DNA from: Siphonodentalium dalli
Lineage: Eukaryota; Mollusca; Scaphopoda; Gadilida; Siphonodentaliidae
Assembly: GCA_032622095.1 (NCBI GenBank)
Contig: CP136065.1
Span: 212,394,151-212,458,150 of the forward strand
Direction of reading: 5' to 3'
Length of the DNA: 64,000 nucleotides
Shown here: positions 1-10,210 of the stretch, piece by piece
Numbering within the stretch: the stretch's first letter is position 1
Layout: every line of letters begins with the position of its first letter
Notes under the pieces: model-generated
Told to the model about the DNA's origin: nothing
Database searches by the model: none
Seen by the model: only the letters and a program-made list of their open reading frames with translations
Made by a program: the position numbers and the translations under genes

Positions 1-153
1 TAGAGGGTCAGGTTTAAAATTTCCAACAGTTAGAAAGCTTGAGGTACCAGTTGGAAAGTTCCAACCAAAGGTGTGGGAATTCTGCGAGAGTTTGGTCTGG
101 TTCAAGGGGGTGCAATTGGGAATTTCAAGGTGGACACAACCAATGGGGACCCT
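1..153. mobile_element. hAT-like non-autonomous repeat, distal part cut by window edge
   Basis: The stretch carries the GTTGGAAATTTCCAAC-like motifs, a 'GGGTGCAATTGGGAATTTC' segment, 'AGGTGGACAC' and 'ACCCTCTAG'. The same order occurs at the right end of the bordered hAT-like element at 49844-50919. The expected terminal GCCACATCCCTG after CCTCTAG is missing here, so the right end is decayed or deleted. The left end lies outside the window. Confidence 0.5.
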
Positions 154-278
154 CTAGTCCAACTTACAATTTTCCAACTGCACCCCCTTTCAACCAGGGT
201 TGAAATGTTGCATTAGTCCTTCAAACATTCCAACTCTTTAACATTTTCGACATAATACCACATATGAATGATAGGAAA

Positions 279-816
279 TCTACTATATATTTTGGGACTT
301 TTGCCGGGAAAACTATGGCCGGGAAAACTGCCGGACGGATTTCGACGAAATTTGATATCTAATGGTGCTTTTGTCCGGGGAGTGTTTTGGACAGGTCAAA
401 TCGTGACCCCGACATGACCTTGGCCTTCAAGAAGGTCAATTCAAGATCAAATCTGGTAAAACGGACTGATTTCGACGAAATTTGATAGCTAGGGGTACTT
501 TTGTCCGGGGAGTGTTTTGGACGGGTCAAATCGTGACCCCGACCTGACCTTGACCTTCAAAATGGTCAATTCAAGGTCAAATCGGATAAAACTGACGGAT
601 TTCGACGAAATTTGATACCTAGGGAGAATTTTGTCCGGGGATTGTTTTGGACGGGTCAAATCGTGACCCCGACTTGACCTTCAAAATGGTCAATTCAAGG
701 TCAAATCGGGTCCAATTTAGCATGCGACCGTGCACTTGCTCAAATACGCTCATATAGTCATGTTTCTGGCAAAGAAGTCCCTAAATAGCCCGGACGAAGT
801 CGGGCCCACCAGCTAG
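279..816 (+). mobile_element. Helitron-like non-autonomous element 1
   Basis: It starts TCTACTATATATTTTGGGAC after an A and ends with a hairpin (CCCGGAC-GAA-GTCGGG, 790-804) followed 8 nt later by CTAG at 813-816. A 5' TC, a 3' hairpin and a CTRR end with insertion between A and T are hallmarks of Helitrons. It abuts the next element directly (CTAG then TCTC). No Rep/helicase coding is present, so it is non-autonomous. Its body is mainly the 130-bp minisatellite described separately. The call rests on end structure, repeated four times in a row. Confidence 0.65.
331..715 (+). repeat. 130-bp minisatellite, about 3 units, inside Helitron-like element 1
   Basis: The anchor TTCGACGAAATTTGATA recurs at 341, 471 and 601, an exact 130-bp period. 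Each unit holds 'TTTTGTCCGGGGA', 'GTTTTGGACGGGTCAAATCGTG' in near-identical form and a pair of opposed half-sites TGACCTTGA and TCAAGGTCA (for example 546-554 and 571-579). The same unit forms the body of element 4. Confidence 0.85.
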
Positions 817-1881
817 TCTCATATATATTTTTAAGACCTCTGTCTGTCTGTCCTTTATAGAATCGAAATTTGACCGATCGAGACCAAAATTCGTATATAA
901 GTGTAAAAACCCACGGGGATCGTCGACGTCGCATTTTGGACAAGCTCTGAGCACCCATTCTCCACTCCCAATCATCAAAATCACCGCAAACGCCACTTCG
1001 GGGGTTAAGGCATCAACGATCTTTATATTGACCATATTCGGAGGTGTTAAGGATCAACGCTCTTTATTACAATCGAAGCTGCTACCCATGCGTAAAATAC
1101 GGATGCAAAACGAAACGCGGAATGCAATTATCTCGATTAAAAAGGCAGAATGGGTTGTTGTGTCATATATGTCCTAGGAACAGAGGAATTTTTCATCGGG
1201 TCAGATTTTTGAGGGACGGGTACCATGAATTAATTCATAAAAAACAAAAAATGCGTGTTGTGCTGTCTTTCATAGGAAGGGAAGGGGGATTTCACCGGGT
1301 CAGTTTTTCCGCCCGAGTACAATCGAAGCTGCTAAACGGCTACCCATGTGTAAATTACGGATGCAAAACGAAACGCGGAATGCAATTATCTCTTATATGT
1401 TTTGAAGACCTCTGTCTGTCTGTCTGTATGTCCTTTATAGAATCGAAAACGGGTTGACCGATCGAGACCAAACTTCCTATCCAAAGGTAAAATCCCACGG
1501 GAATCGTCGACGTCGCATTTTGGAGAAGCCCAGAGCACCCATTCTCCGCTCTCATTTATACAAATCTACGATTCTCGACCGATCGGGACGAAACTTGGTA
1601 CGTGTGTGTAGTTTGACCAGGCGGATTAATTCATGAAAAACAAAAAATGCGTGTTGTGCTGTCTTTCATATGCGCAGACGAGATCTCGGAAACGGGTGGA
1701 GCTATCGACTTGAAATTTGCTATGTGAATGTATCTTTCCCCGGATACGAATTTTATCGGATCGCCGAGCCCGTGCGACGCCAGCTTCGCGCATGCGCAGA
1801 CCAGATCTCGGAAACGGGTGGAGCTATCGACTTGAAATTTGGTTTTTGAATAGCCCGGACAACGTCGGGCTCATCGGCTAG
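817..1881 (+). mobile_element. Helitron-like non-autonomous element 2
   Basis: Starts TCTCATATATATTT right after the CTAG of element 1 and ends with a GCCCGGAC-AAC-GTCGGGC hairpin and CTAG at 1878-1881. It is longer than its sister element 3 because of an internal duplication: the 'AATCGAAGCTGCTA' to 'GCAATTATCTC' segment is present at about 1072-1133 and again at 1320-1391. A second copy of the 5'-type sequence (TATGTTTTGAAGACCTCTGTC) starts near 1395, suggesting a nested or fused origin. Confidence 0.6.
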
Positions 1882-2641
1882 TCTCATATATATTTGGAAG
1901 ACCTCTGTCTGTCCTTTATAGAATCGAAAACGGGTTGACCGATCGAGACCAAACTTCCTATCCAAAGGTAAATTCCCACGGGAATCGTCGACGTCGCATT
2001 TTGGAGAAGCCCAGAGCACCCATTCTCCACTCCCAATCATCAAAATCACCGCAAACGCCACTTCGGGGGTTAAGGCATCAACGATCTTTATATTGACCAT
2101 ATTCGGAAGTGTTAAGGACCAACGCTCTTTATTACAATCGAAGCTGCTAAACGGATACCCATGCGTAAAATACGGATGCAAAACGAAACGCGGAATGCAA
2201 TTATCTCGATTAAAAAGGCAGAATGGGTTGTTGTGTCATATATGTCCTAGGAACAGGGGAATTTTTCATCGGGTCAGTCTTTGAGGGACGGGTACCATGA
2301 ATTAATTCATGAAAAACAAAAAATGCGTGTTGTGCTGTCGTTTCGACCGATCGAGACGAAACTTGGTACGTGTGTGTAGTTTGACCAGGCGGTCGTCCTT
2401 GTCGTATTGGCGAGCCCGTGCGACGCCCGTGCAGCGCATGCGCAGACGAGATCTCGGAAACGGGTGGAGCTATCGACTTGAAATTTGCTATGTGAATGTA
2501 TCTTGCCCCGGATACGATTTTTATCGGGTCGCCGAGCCCGTGCGACGCAAGCTTCGCGCAGACCAGATCTCGGAACGGGTGGAGCTATCGACTTGAAATT
2601 TGGTTTTTGAATAGCCCACATACGTCGGGCTCATCGGCTAG
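1882..2641 (+). mobile_element. Helitron-like non-autonomous element 3
   Basis: Starts TCTCATATATATTTGG, ends TCATCGGCTAG at 2641 after a degraded copy of the hairpin (GCCCACATACGTCGGGC). The interior closely matches element 2: 'GGTTGACCGATCGAGACCAA', 'GGGAATCGTCGACGTCGC', 'ACGGGTGGAGCTATCGACTT'. Short open frames in it are shared with element 2 only by virtue of the DNA repeat and show no known domain. Confidence 0.6.
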
Positions 2642-3266
2642 TCTAATGTATATTTTGGGACTTCTGTCTGTCTGTTTGTCTGTGTGTTAGCTATTGCCGG
2701 AAAACTGCAAGACCGATTTAAACGAAATTTGATACCTAGGGGTGATTTTGTCCGGGGAGTGTTTTGGACGGGTCAAATCGTGACACCGACCTGACCTTGA
2801 CCTTCAAAAGGTCAATTCAAGGTCAAATCGGGTAAAACGGGACGGATTTCGATGAAATTTGACACCTAGAGGTACTTTTGTCCCGGGAGTGTTTTGGATT
2901 GGTCAAATCGTGACCCCGACCTGACCTTGACCTTCAAAATTGTCAATTAAAGGTTAAATCGCGAATTTTGACGGGATTTCGACGAAATTTGATACCTAGG
3001 GTACTTTTGTCAGAGTAGTGTTTTCGACGGGTCAAATCGTGACCACAACCTGATCTTGACCTTCAAAATGGTTAATTCAAGGTCAAATCGGGTAAAACCG
3101 GACGGATTTTTTTCCGAGTACTTTTGTCTGGGGAGTTTTTTGGACGGGTCAAATCGTGACCCTGACCTGACCTTGACCTTCAAAATGGTCAATTCAAGGT
3201 CAAATCGCGCAATTCGCCGAAAAGCAGAGGGGAAACAGCCCGGACGAAGTCGGGTCCACCGGCTAG
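2642..3266 (+). mobile_element. Helitron-like non-autonomous element 4
   Basis: Starts TCTAATGTATATTTTGGGAC (close to element 1) and ends with CCCGGACGAAGTCGGG (3239-3254) then CTAG at 3263-3266, followed by host T. The outer junctions of the whole array are A|TC at 278/279 and CTAG|T at 3266/3267, as expected for insertion at an AT dinucleotide. Its body is a four-unit version of the 130-bp minisatellite. Confidence 0.65.
2705..3210 (+). repeat. 130-bp minisatellite, about 4 units, inside Helitron-like element 4
   Basis: Anchors equivalent to TTCGACGAAATTTGATA lie near 2718, 2848, 2978 and 3107, again 130 bp apart. TGACCTTGA occurs at 2792, 2922 and 3168; TCAAGGTCA at 2817, 3077 and 3193. 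The 25-bp spacing between paired motifs is the same as in element 1. Confidence 0.85.
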
Positions 3267-3715
3267 TTTCTATATATTTTACACCTGTTTAGTTCAAAAT
3301 TTTCGAAAGTAGAAAAATTTACGACTTCACTAAATATTGGTTTGAAACTCAAACTATCAGAATAATTTAAACTATTTTGTCTGAAATTTGAAACTAATGA
3401 TATGTCATGACGTTCAACATTTTTGGCCAAAGTTGATGGCGGATATAGATACCCCCAATTACCCATGTACGCCACTGATCCTGCCAATTACTAATAAATG
3501 ACCTTGTTGCAGCAATTGAGCTTTCCGCAGTTGGTATAATAGCCGTCACCCACTGGCCAGCAACTGCCGGTTCTTGGACGATAGGCTCCTCATGGGTTTG
3601 GACCGCACTAGTCACCTCGTTGCTCTGGTTCGCCTCTGGTGGGACTGACAATCATGTCTGTGATATGGCATCGTCATCGTAGCGACTCGTCACATCGGAA
3701 AATTCACCCGGTACC
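3267..3715. other. No convincing gene
   Basis: Unique-looking AT-rich sequence. A minus-strand open stretch near 3480-3651 has no recognisable domain and only weak splice-like flanks, so it is not called. Confidence 0.4.
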
Positions 3716-4480
3716 ATTTTTATTACACGCTTGTTCCTAGAAGTAGTGTTATTGCTGTTCCATATTTACAAATCCGTATGGTTCCATACGCATCTCGTTG
3801 ACGTAAAATGACGTTCGCCTCAACCATGAAACTGATACTATTTAAATAAAATAATCATCACACACGACAAACACGCCCTGCATGAGCCTAAATAAACCTT
3901 CTAATCCTGTATTTTTAATGCACGGATTCTAGGACACGAAGCGTGTAATAAACACAGAACGACAGGATGTGTATATGGGTTTGTCGAAACGGCACTCGTG
4001 CTGTTGCGGAAGGATAGAACTCGAGGCGCAAGCCCCTCTCGTTCTATCTTTCCGCGACAGCACGAGTGCCGTATCGACAAACCCATTTACACATCGACGG
4101 TGTCGCTCTGTGTATTTATTACACGCTTGTTCCTAGAAGTACAGTGTTATTGCTGTTCCATATTTACAAATCCGTATGGAACGTACGTTCCATACGCATC
4201 TCGTTGACGTAAAATAACGTTCGCCTCAACCACGAAACTGTAACTATTTAAATAAAAGAATCATCACACACGACAAACACGCCCTGCGTGAGCCTAAATA
4301 AACCTTCTAATCCTGTATTTTTAATGCACGGATTCTAGGACGCGAAGCGTGTAATAAACACAGAACGACATGATGTGTAAATGGGTTTGTAGAAACGGCA
4401 CTCGTGCTGTTGCGGAAGGATAGAACTCGAGGCGCTTGCGACAAACCCATTTACACATCGTGTCGTTCTGTGTATGTAGG
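3716..4480 (+). repeat. Direct duplication, ~400-bp period, with hairpin
   Basis: The sequence from TTATTACACGCTTGTTCCTAG (3719) is repeated from about 4118, including 'TTGCTGTTCCATATTTACAA', 'CGACAAACACGCCCTGC' and 'AACCTTCTAATCCTGTATTT'. The second copy lacks most of the right hairpin arm: after GAGGCGC it jumps to TTGCGACAAACCCATTTAC. This gives one intact and one truncated copy of the same unit. Confidence 0.85.
3927..4138. repeat. 212-nt foldback hairpin, ~103-nt arms
   Basis: Left arm TTCTAGGACACGAAGCGTGT... is the near-complete reverse complement of the right arm ending ACACGCTTGTTCCTAGAA. The arms include ATGGGTTTGTCGA, CGGCACTCGTGCTGT and GATAGAACTCGAGGCGC, with only a few mismatches and almost no loop (centre near 4032). 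It may be a foldback-type MITE. Possible 'TTCTAG' ends have no clear target duplication. Confidence 0.8.
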
Positions 4481-4525
4481 ATGCGAGCTCGTCGATAATT
4501 GTCGTCGTTAACCGTTCCCACTGTT

Positions 4526-4678
4526 ATGCCTAGCTATAAGCCGGCATTCTAATCACACACTCACTGCGTGATGCCTAGCCATAAGCCGGCATTCTAATCA
4601 CACACTCACTGCGTGATTCCTAGCTATAAGCCGGCATTCTAATCACACACTCACTGCGTGAAGCCTAGCTATAAGCCG
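4526..4678 (+). repeat. 45-bp tandem repeat, ~3.4 units
   Basis: TAGCTATAAGCCGGCATTCT recurs at 4531, 4576 (one change), 4621 and 4666 (partial), exactly 45 bp apart. Each unit ends CACACACTCACTGCGTGA. Confidence 0.95.
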
Positions 4679-4734
4679 ATGGTTGTGTTATCAACTGATA
4701 CGGACGACCGATCGTCTAAATATATCAGGATAAA

Positions 4735-5250
4735 CCGGCAATGTATCACGGTGGGGAATCACGTGGTTTCGAGGTTGGTGCCTACCACGCATACAAAATG
4801 GCCGATAGTGCAAACGCAGAAAATCATAATATATCAGGAACGGACACATACGAGCATATGCTAGTTTATTTTCGAAACAAGTTGATACCTTATTTGTTCT
4901 CAAATACTCAGTGGTTTTCGATAACATTCTGATCAAGTTGCCAGTCGGAGGTACGTGGAATACACCAGTCCATACTTGTACATCTTGGAGAATCCTTTGA
5001 CTGACAACTTTGGTCAGAATGTTAGAGCAAACAATTGTGAATTTTGACACAATTGAGGTATCAGCTTGTTTGAAAAACAATATAGCATTGCTCGTATCTG
5101 ACAAAATACCATGTAATATGTCATATCTTAGATCATTGCCTTTTTCCTCGTTTCTGGTCCTTTTCGATCGCCTCGGCCATTTTGAATGCGTGATATACTC
5201 ATCAACTCGAAACCACGTGATTCCCAACGTGTCGTTACAAAAGAATGAAC
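4735..5250. repeat. Diverged ~515-bp palindrome with coding-like arms
   Basis: The left arm (4735-4946) and the reverse complement of the right arm (about 5005-5250) align: GGAATCACGTGGTTTCGAG, then a pyrimidine/purine-divergent stretch, AAAATGGCCGA, then a frame reading similar peptides (left A-Y-A-S-L-F-S-K-Q-V-D-T, right S-N-A-I-L-F-F-K-Q-A-D-T), ending AACATTCTGATCAAGTTG / AACATTCTGACCAAAGTTG. Both arms keep an ATG in an AAAATGGCCGA context. Divergence is high and both frames are broken, so these look like old inverted duplicates of one exon. The protein is not recognised. Confidence 0.6.
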
Positions 5251-5314
5251 GAATTTTGTTGCGTGTGTATATCCGATGGATACACATTGTGTACAATACA
5301 CAAGCTTCGTACAT

Positions 5315-6526
5315 TTACTATTGGCTTTTAACAAAAAACAAAACAAACAAACAATACAAAACAAAATTCATTCTAGTTTGCATGTTAATTAAAAAAATTC
5401 CCCAAAAACCTCACTCACATTATTCCTAATCGGTTCCACTCACACATGTATATTCATTAATTATATCGACCAAGTAGGTGCCCATACATATGAACCACTT
5501 TCCGTACCATCGCCCTAACAAAGCCTATATATTAAAAACCCAGTCTGCACACGATGAACGTAACCTAAAAACAATCAGATTAATTCGGCCATCTTCATCA
5601 TATAATCTGTCACCACATTCAGGGGTGATAGGAAGACAGTCAGCCATGACTATATCACTCCTAGCAATATACATGTATAGTCTATTAATATTATATTTAT
5701 TTGTAATTGTACTTTCCATGTGTGCATATTGTAAATAAAATTATCCTATCCTAATATATAGATAAATGCATACACAGGTCCCTGGGGAAAAATATTCGTA
5801 TAGATCTAATAGTAAATTTAGATTCGGATGCTATCATAGATGTGACTGATTTTGTCAACGACGTGTGGATTGTTACACTCTTCGTAGTTTAATTCAATTT
5901 GGTGGCGATAGCATTAAACATATTTTCATAAAGCGTCGTGAATATGATCATGATACTTGGTTAAGTTGTATCTAAACATCGGCGATGTACCGGCATGGCA
6001 TTGGCGTATCAGTCGGTGAAACTCCAGACATCTTAGGGGAGAGGTTAAATGACCAATTTTGGATGGGTGTTTCATCCAAATCTCCCCAGCAAAAGTTATA
6101 AATGAAGCAGTTATCTGGGAAATAATCATCCACATCATTAAACAGACATACAATTTAACTGTATGGGCTTGGTAATTATAGGCAATTTTTGCTCTCACTT
6201 TATTTTTAAGAATTTTTTTTTTGGAATCACAACGCTTGACCTAGTTCTGAAAAATAAATAAAAAATAAAAAAATGAATACATCAACTTTCTAATGGAGCA
6301 AATTCCTTGCCGACCCGCTGATAAATGTGTAATGTATTGAATACCGCTTGACTTTATTGGGAGAGTGGCTTCATATGTAGACAAACATTTGCCACAATCC
6401 CTTTTGTGACATTATACAGATAAAATATGTTTCAAGTCAACAAACAGCTGTTTTGTTGAATTTATTACCTGAATTACATTACATAAGAGAAAAATCGATA
6501 TCAATGAATAATTATTGAAGAAAGGT
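5315..6526. other. No gene seen
   Basis: AT-rich sequence with short, unconvincing frames on both strands, an ACAAAACAAACAAAC run near 5335 and poly-T/poly-A runs near 6205-6270. No repeat was matched elsewhere in the window. Confidence 0.4.
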
Positions 6527-6530
6527 TTAA

Positions 6531-6922
6531 CCCTTTACCCAACAAACCGGCCAAAACCGGCCAAATAAAGCTTCAACAGCCTAAAATATCTTCGGTCTGT
6601 CTCAATAGAACCATACAAATATGGATATCATTCGAACCGGCTCCTTGACCACATTGTGATAGTTACAGTTATGCCCTGTGCCAATGCATTCTCTTATATA
6701 TGCGAGTCGACCATAGGTCGCCTCGCATATATAAGAGAATGCATTGGCCTAAAAAAAATCTTTTTTTAACACTTTTTACCATTTTTTCTTACATTCTTTA
6801 ACAATTTTATAATTTTTAATGTGTTAAGCCAATGCATTCTCTTATATATGCGAGGCGACCTATGGTCGACTCGCATATATAAGAGAATGCATTGGCACAG
6901 GGCCATTCTGTTGGGTAAAGGG
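6531..6922. mobile_element. piggyBac-type MITE 1 (TTAA target duplication)
   Basis: Flanked by TTAA at 6527-6530 and 6923-6926. Terminal inverted repeats CCCTTTACCCAACA / TGTTGGGTAAAGGG are exact. Inside lie two 69-nt near-perfect palindromes, 6680-6748 and 6828-6896, the second the exact reverse complement of the first, separated by an AT-rich spacer (6749-6827). CCC...GGG ends with TTAA duplication are the piggyBac signature. It has no coding capacity. A near-identical copy lies at 36378-36778. Confidence 0.9.
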
Positions 6923-6934
6923 TTAATAATCGGG

Positions 6935-7180
6935 CTTGATGCTGTTTTATTCAATATACAGCATCAGTGGCATTATTTGTGCCCCAAAATTGGGTCTATG
7001 TGAATATTTTGTTTATGTCAAGTCACTTGACAATATCCATGCTATCAAATTCTTTGTTATCATTTGGATTCTCGTGGACTTGCAACATACAATTGCAATT
7101 ATAATCCGGAGAATTAGTTGTTTTAATGTTGACAGTCCACATGTCCATATTTTACTCTGGATGCCAGGGATTAATGGCAC
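6935..7180 (+). repeat. Dispersed repeat, copy 1 (partner at 9360-9600)
   Basis: 'GAATATTTTGTTTATGTCAA', 'GTCACTTGACAATAT', 'CAAATTCTTTGTTAT' and 'TCTCGTGGACTTGCAA' recur in the same order at 9421-9510 with moderate divergence. Together with the 'TTTTTTGCCAAAT' motifs near 7350-7400 and 9265-9310, this suggests an older repeat around the LINE A copy 1 region. Confidence 0.6.
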
Positions 7181-7409
7181 ATGGTTGTTCATTTCCATCC
7201 CGACAGTGGTATGGAATTGAGCAGTCTTGATACCATGCTATTTAAATCCGCCATTGTAATAAGCAGGTACGGATAGGGGTAAAGAAGAGGGCCTATCGTA
7301 GGGTCCGTTGCCCACACTGGACCAAAATTTACTTTGGCCAAATAGTTTGCCAAATGAAAATATTTTTTGCCAAATTCTTTTAGAATTTGCCAAATGCTAT
7401 TCCTGATGC

Positions 7410-8733
7410 CTAAGACAGGGAGACAACTTATCACCTCTGCTATACGCCCTATACGTCAATTATATCGAATGTTCACTGAAAAAATCAGGTTATAATGGTA
7501 TAGATATATGAGATTTCGATTGCGAGTTTTACATAAAGCTGTTTATCCTGATATATGCGGACGACACTGTCCTATTGCCACATTCAGTCGACGATCTCCA
7601 ATATGCCCTTCACAAATTCTCTAACTACTGTAAGCAGTGGAAACTAGATATCAACGTAACAAAAACTAAAGTACTAATATTTGGAAGAAACTGCAAGAAA
7701 AAACATACTAATATTTTTAAAATCGGCAACAGTAACATTGAAACAGTGAAAAATTATACATACTTAGGAACTACCTTCCATAGAAATGACTCCTTCTCTC
7801 TTGACAGAAACATGCGCTGCGAAAGAGCTAAAAGAGCGACGTACGCATTACTTAATAAGAAGAGATCCAATAGCTTAACTGTAGAGAGCACACTCGAAGT
7901 TTACGAAAAATTAATTGTCCAGATTCTAACATACGGAGCAGAGATTTGGTCATTCGAAAATCAATCCTGCTTCCAGAAAATAGAACTATGGATTCTAACA
8001 TTTTTGCTCAATCTGAAAAATATACACCTTCAGCATTCGTTTATGGGAACTAGGAATATTCCCCATCACTATGAAAATCAAATTAAGAAATTTAACGTAC
8101 TGGGGAAATGATACAAATGAACTGCAATAGGCTACCATTTATACTGTATTATATATTACTCACTTATTACAACTCATCTAACGTTAACAACCCATGGATT
8201 GCAAATGTGCATAAACTGTTAAATGAACTGGGAATGGGGGTATATGGATCAATCACACATTATCTAGTCTCGACAGATTTAAGAAGTCGGTCAAGTATAG
8301 GCTTGAAGAACTATTCATTCAAGAATGGAGAGGTACATTATGTAATTAAAATAAGTATGCCTTTTACAGAATTATAAAACACGACTTCACCAAAGAAAAA
8401 TTCCTCTCTTTCGTGAAAAACGACACCGTCCAAACACTTTTGAAATTTCGTACCCGCAACCACCACTTACCAATCGAATTTAGTGCATGGATTAACTCAG
8501 ATTATTCCGATAGACTATGTACTCTATGCGGTACGAATATAGGTGACGATTTCCACGTAATATTGCAATTCCCGTGTTTAAAAGACCTGCGAGTCAAATA
8601 CATCCACAAATATTATTATTGTCGTCCAAATACCATCAAATTAAGCGAACTTTTTAACTGTAAACGACGTAAAACCTTGAAAAACCTATCTCTTTTCATG
8701 AGACGGGTCCTGATTTTATTCAAAACCCCCTGA
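7410..8733 (+). pseudogene. LINE A copy 1: reverse transcriptase C-terminal half and zinc-binding tail
   Basis: Remnant of a non-LTR retrotransposon polyprotein, which would nick target DNA and copy its own RNA into the genome. The frame opens at LRQGDNLSPLLYALYVN (7410), has one in-frame stop at 7509, then reaches the YADD catalytic box (7554-7565) and WKLDINVTKTKVLIFG. The frame changes near 8105 and again near 8375. The tail reads TRNHHLPIEFSAW and then a CxxC...H cluster (CTLCGTNIGDDFH); the last cysteine seen in copy 2 is F here. The endonuclease and most RT motifs are missing (5' truncation). Clade is not assigned; RT style suggests the CR1/Jockey-related group. Confidence 0.85.
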
Positions 8734-8940
8734 AACATACTACATACATAATACATTAAAAGCCGACATTTGCACAACCATGGGCTGTTCACAATCAACT
8801 GTGTTATTGTAATATGTGTAATTTTCACCGCGCACCACTTTTGTAATTTGTTCAGAAATTATATGCACTGTATTCCACCACACTCAATTGTGTCATATTT
8901 GACGATTTGAGTAAATAAATAATTGAATTGAATTGAATTG
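7410..8940 (+). mobile_element. LINE A copy 1, 5'-truncated insertion
   Basis: The insertion runs from the truncated RT to a pentameric tail of TTGAA units (8921-8940), a common LINE 3' end. Downstream of the stop codon the 3' UTR lacks an AATAAA but has 'GAGTAAATAAATAATTGAA'. A clear target duplication was not found. Confidence 0.7.
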
Positions 8941-9359
8941 ATGGTATAATTTTATGCAAATTGAGTCTTGTTTTGTGGTTTATCACACAAAAATAAACCA
9001 ATCACCGAACAATAAAATTGTGGAAGGGTTGCTTTGTCAGAAGGACAGATTACAAGAGGATTAGCTATGTACACACTACCAGCACACTAAATACAGGTAA
9101 TCCCTCACCCACCAATAACCATGCGATCATAACTGCATCTTAATAAAGGTGATAACTTTTCCTAGACCTTATAAAACACCACTAAGATAATTATATTGTC
9201 ATGTGAGAGTTTCCTGAAAGAAATGGTATTGATTGACAAATATTTCTCAACTTGAGGAATTAAAAAGTGACTTGCCAAAAGTTTTGCCAAATAAAAATAT
9301 TTTTTGCCAAATGTGAATTATATTTGCATTGAATTGTTTTTGTTTATCTAACTTTTACC
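8941..9359. other. No gene; degenerate repeat motifs
   Basis: Holds AAAATATTTTTTGCCAAAT near 9293, also present near 7356, and otherwise nothing recognisable. Confidence 0.4.
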
Positions 9360-9600
9360 GTTGTATGTGCATTCTTTGTGCCCCCGCCCCCCCCCCCCCA
9401 CCAAAAAAAATGGGTCTTCGAGAATATTTTGTTTATGCCAAGTCATTTGACAATATAACTGATCCATTCGCAAATTCTTTGTTATTTTTTGATTTCTCGT
9501 GGGTTTGCAAGATACAAATCTACATCAATGTGTATTTAGTAAATAATGGGTTAATGATCATAACTATATGCAATTTTATTTCAGCTTCAGCGTGACAAGA
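9360..9600 (+). repeat. Dispersed repeat, copy 2 (partner at 6935-7180), with C-rich run
   Basis: See the partner copy. This copy includes a run of about a dozen C followed by ACCAAAAAAAATGGG (9381-9414). The peptide readable across it is a low-complexity by-product, not a gene. Confidence 0.6.
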
Positions 9601-9790
9601 TGTGATACTGGCCAAGCAGAACAAACATGACACATGAGAGGGTTTTGTTCATCAAAGTCAACCATGCATATAGGTATGATAGATGCATTCATTCAACGCT
9701 GCTATTCACGTCGCTCCTTTCAACAAATGTCAGCTACAGTAATATAAAAAAAAATATAATGAACCAATGTTGTCCATAAGCGTGCGTTAA

Positions 9791-10210
9791 AGGTACTCAA
9801 TCCGATTAGATGCTCCTAAATTACTATTTCTTTGGCTTTGGGGGTACAAAATATTTGATTCGAGTCGAGGAACCCACCCATCAAAGGTAGGAGTGATCAG
9901 ATATGTTATTTTAATTTTAAGTGGCCCAGTAAACAGTCAACGAGAAGAACTTATCTGACCAATTGGGGATGAAGATCGATAACTCTAAAATCCAGTGGCT
10001 TTTTTGTGTCAGATATTTGACAAACCGGCCAAATTTCGTTGAATAAAACGTTGATAAATAACATGTTTTAGGCAATTTTATACTATAGTTGACTGTGGTT
10101 AGCACTATTTTTGTGCAGTTAATAGATTCTAATAACTGAAGCGGCATTTCAAAAAAATGTTGTTGTTGGAATATGATGATATTGGGACAGTCGAATCGGA
10201 TTGAGTACCT
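9791..10210. mobile_element. ~420-bp TIR element (MITE)
   Basis: A perfect 17-bp terminal inverted repeat, AGGTACTCAATCCGATT at 9791-9807 and its reverse complement at 10194-10210. If one further base is included on each side the element is flanked by TA on both sides, which would fit a Tc1/mariner-type target duplication; this is an inference from very short flanks. No coding content. Confidence 0.75.

Noticed and set aside
817-2621. Several 60-140-codon frames in Helitron-like elements 2 and 3
   Set aside because: Same peptides appear in both elements only because the DNA is duplicated; no Rep, helicase or other domain.
3394-3651. Minus-strand 85-codon frame (VAGQWVTAIIPTAESS)
   Set aside because: No domain recognised and weak donor; possible exon but unsupported.
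4526-4678. Possible CRISPR-like array (regular 45-bp period)
   Set aside because: Units are contiguous repeats without variable spacers, in eukaryotic sequence; ordinary tandem repeat.
4691-5314. 207-codon minus-strand frame
   Set aside because: It runs across the centre of the palindrome, so at least half must be antisense of the other arm; not one protein.
6600-6660. ATTCGAACCGG as a possible tRNA B-box
   Set aside because: No A-box at the right distance and no cloverleaf; it lies inside MITE 1.
9381-9414. C-rich run and other G/C homopolymers (14200, 16514, 33635, 34947, 49861, 50154, 50990) as G-quadruplex control elements
   Set aside because: They are homopolymers in repeats or hAT ends; quadruplex potential is real but no function is indicated.
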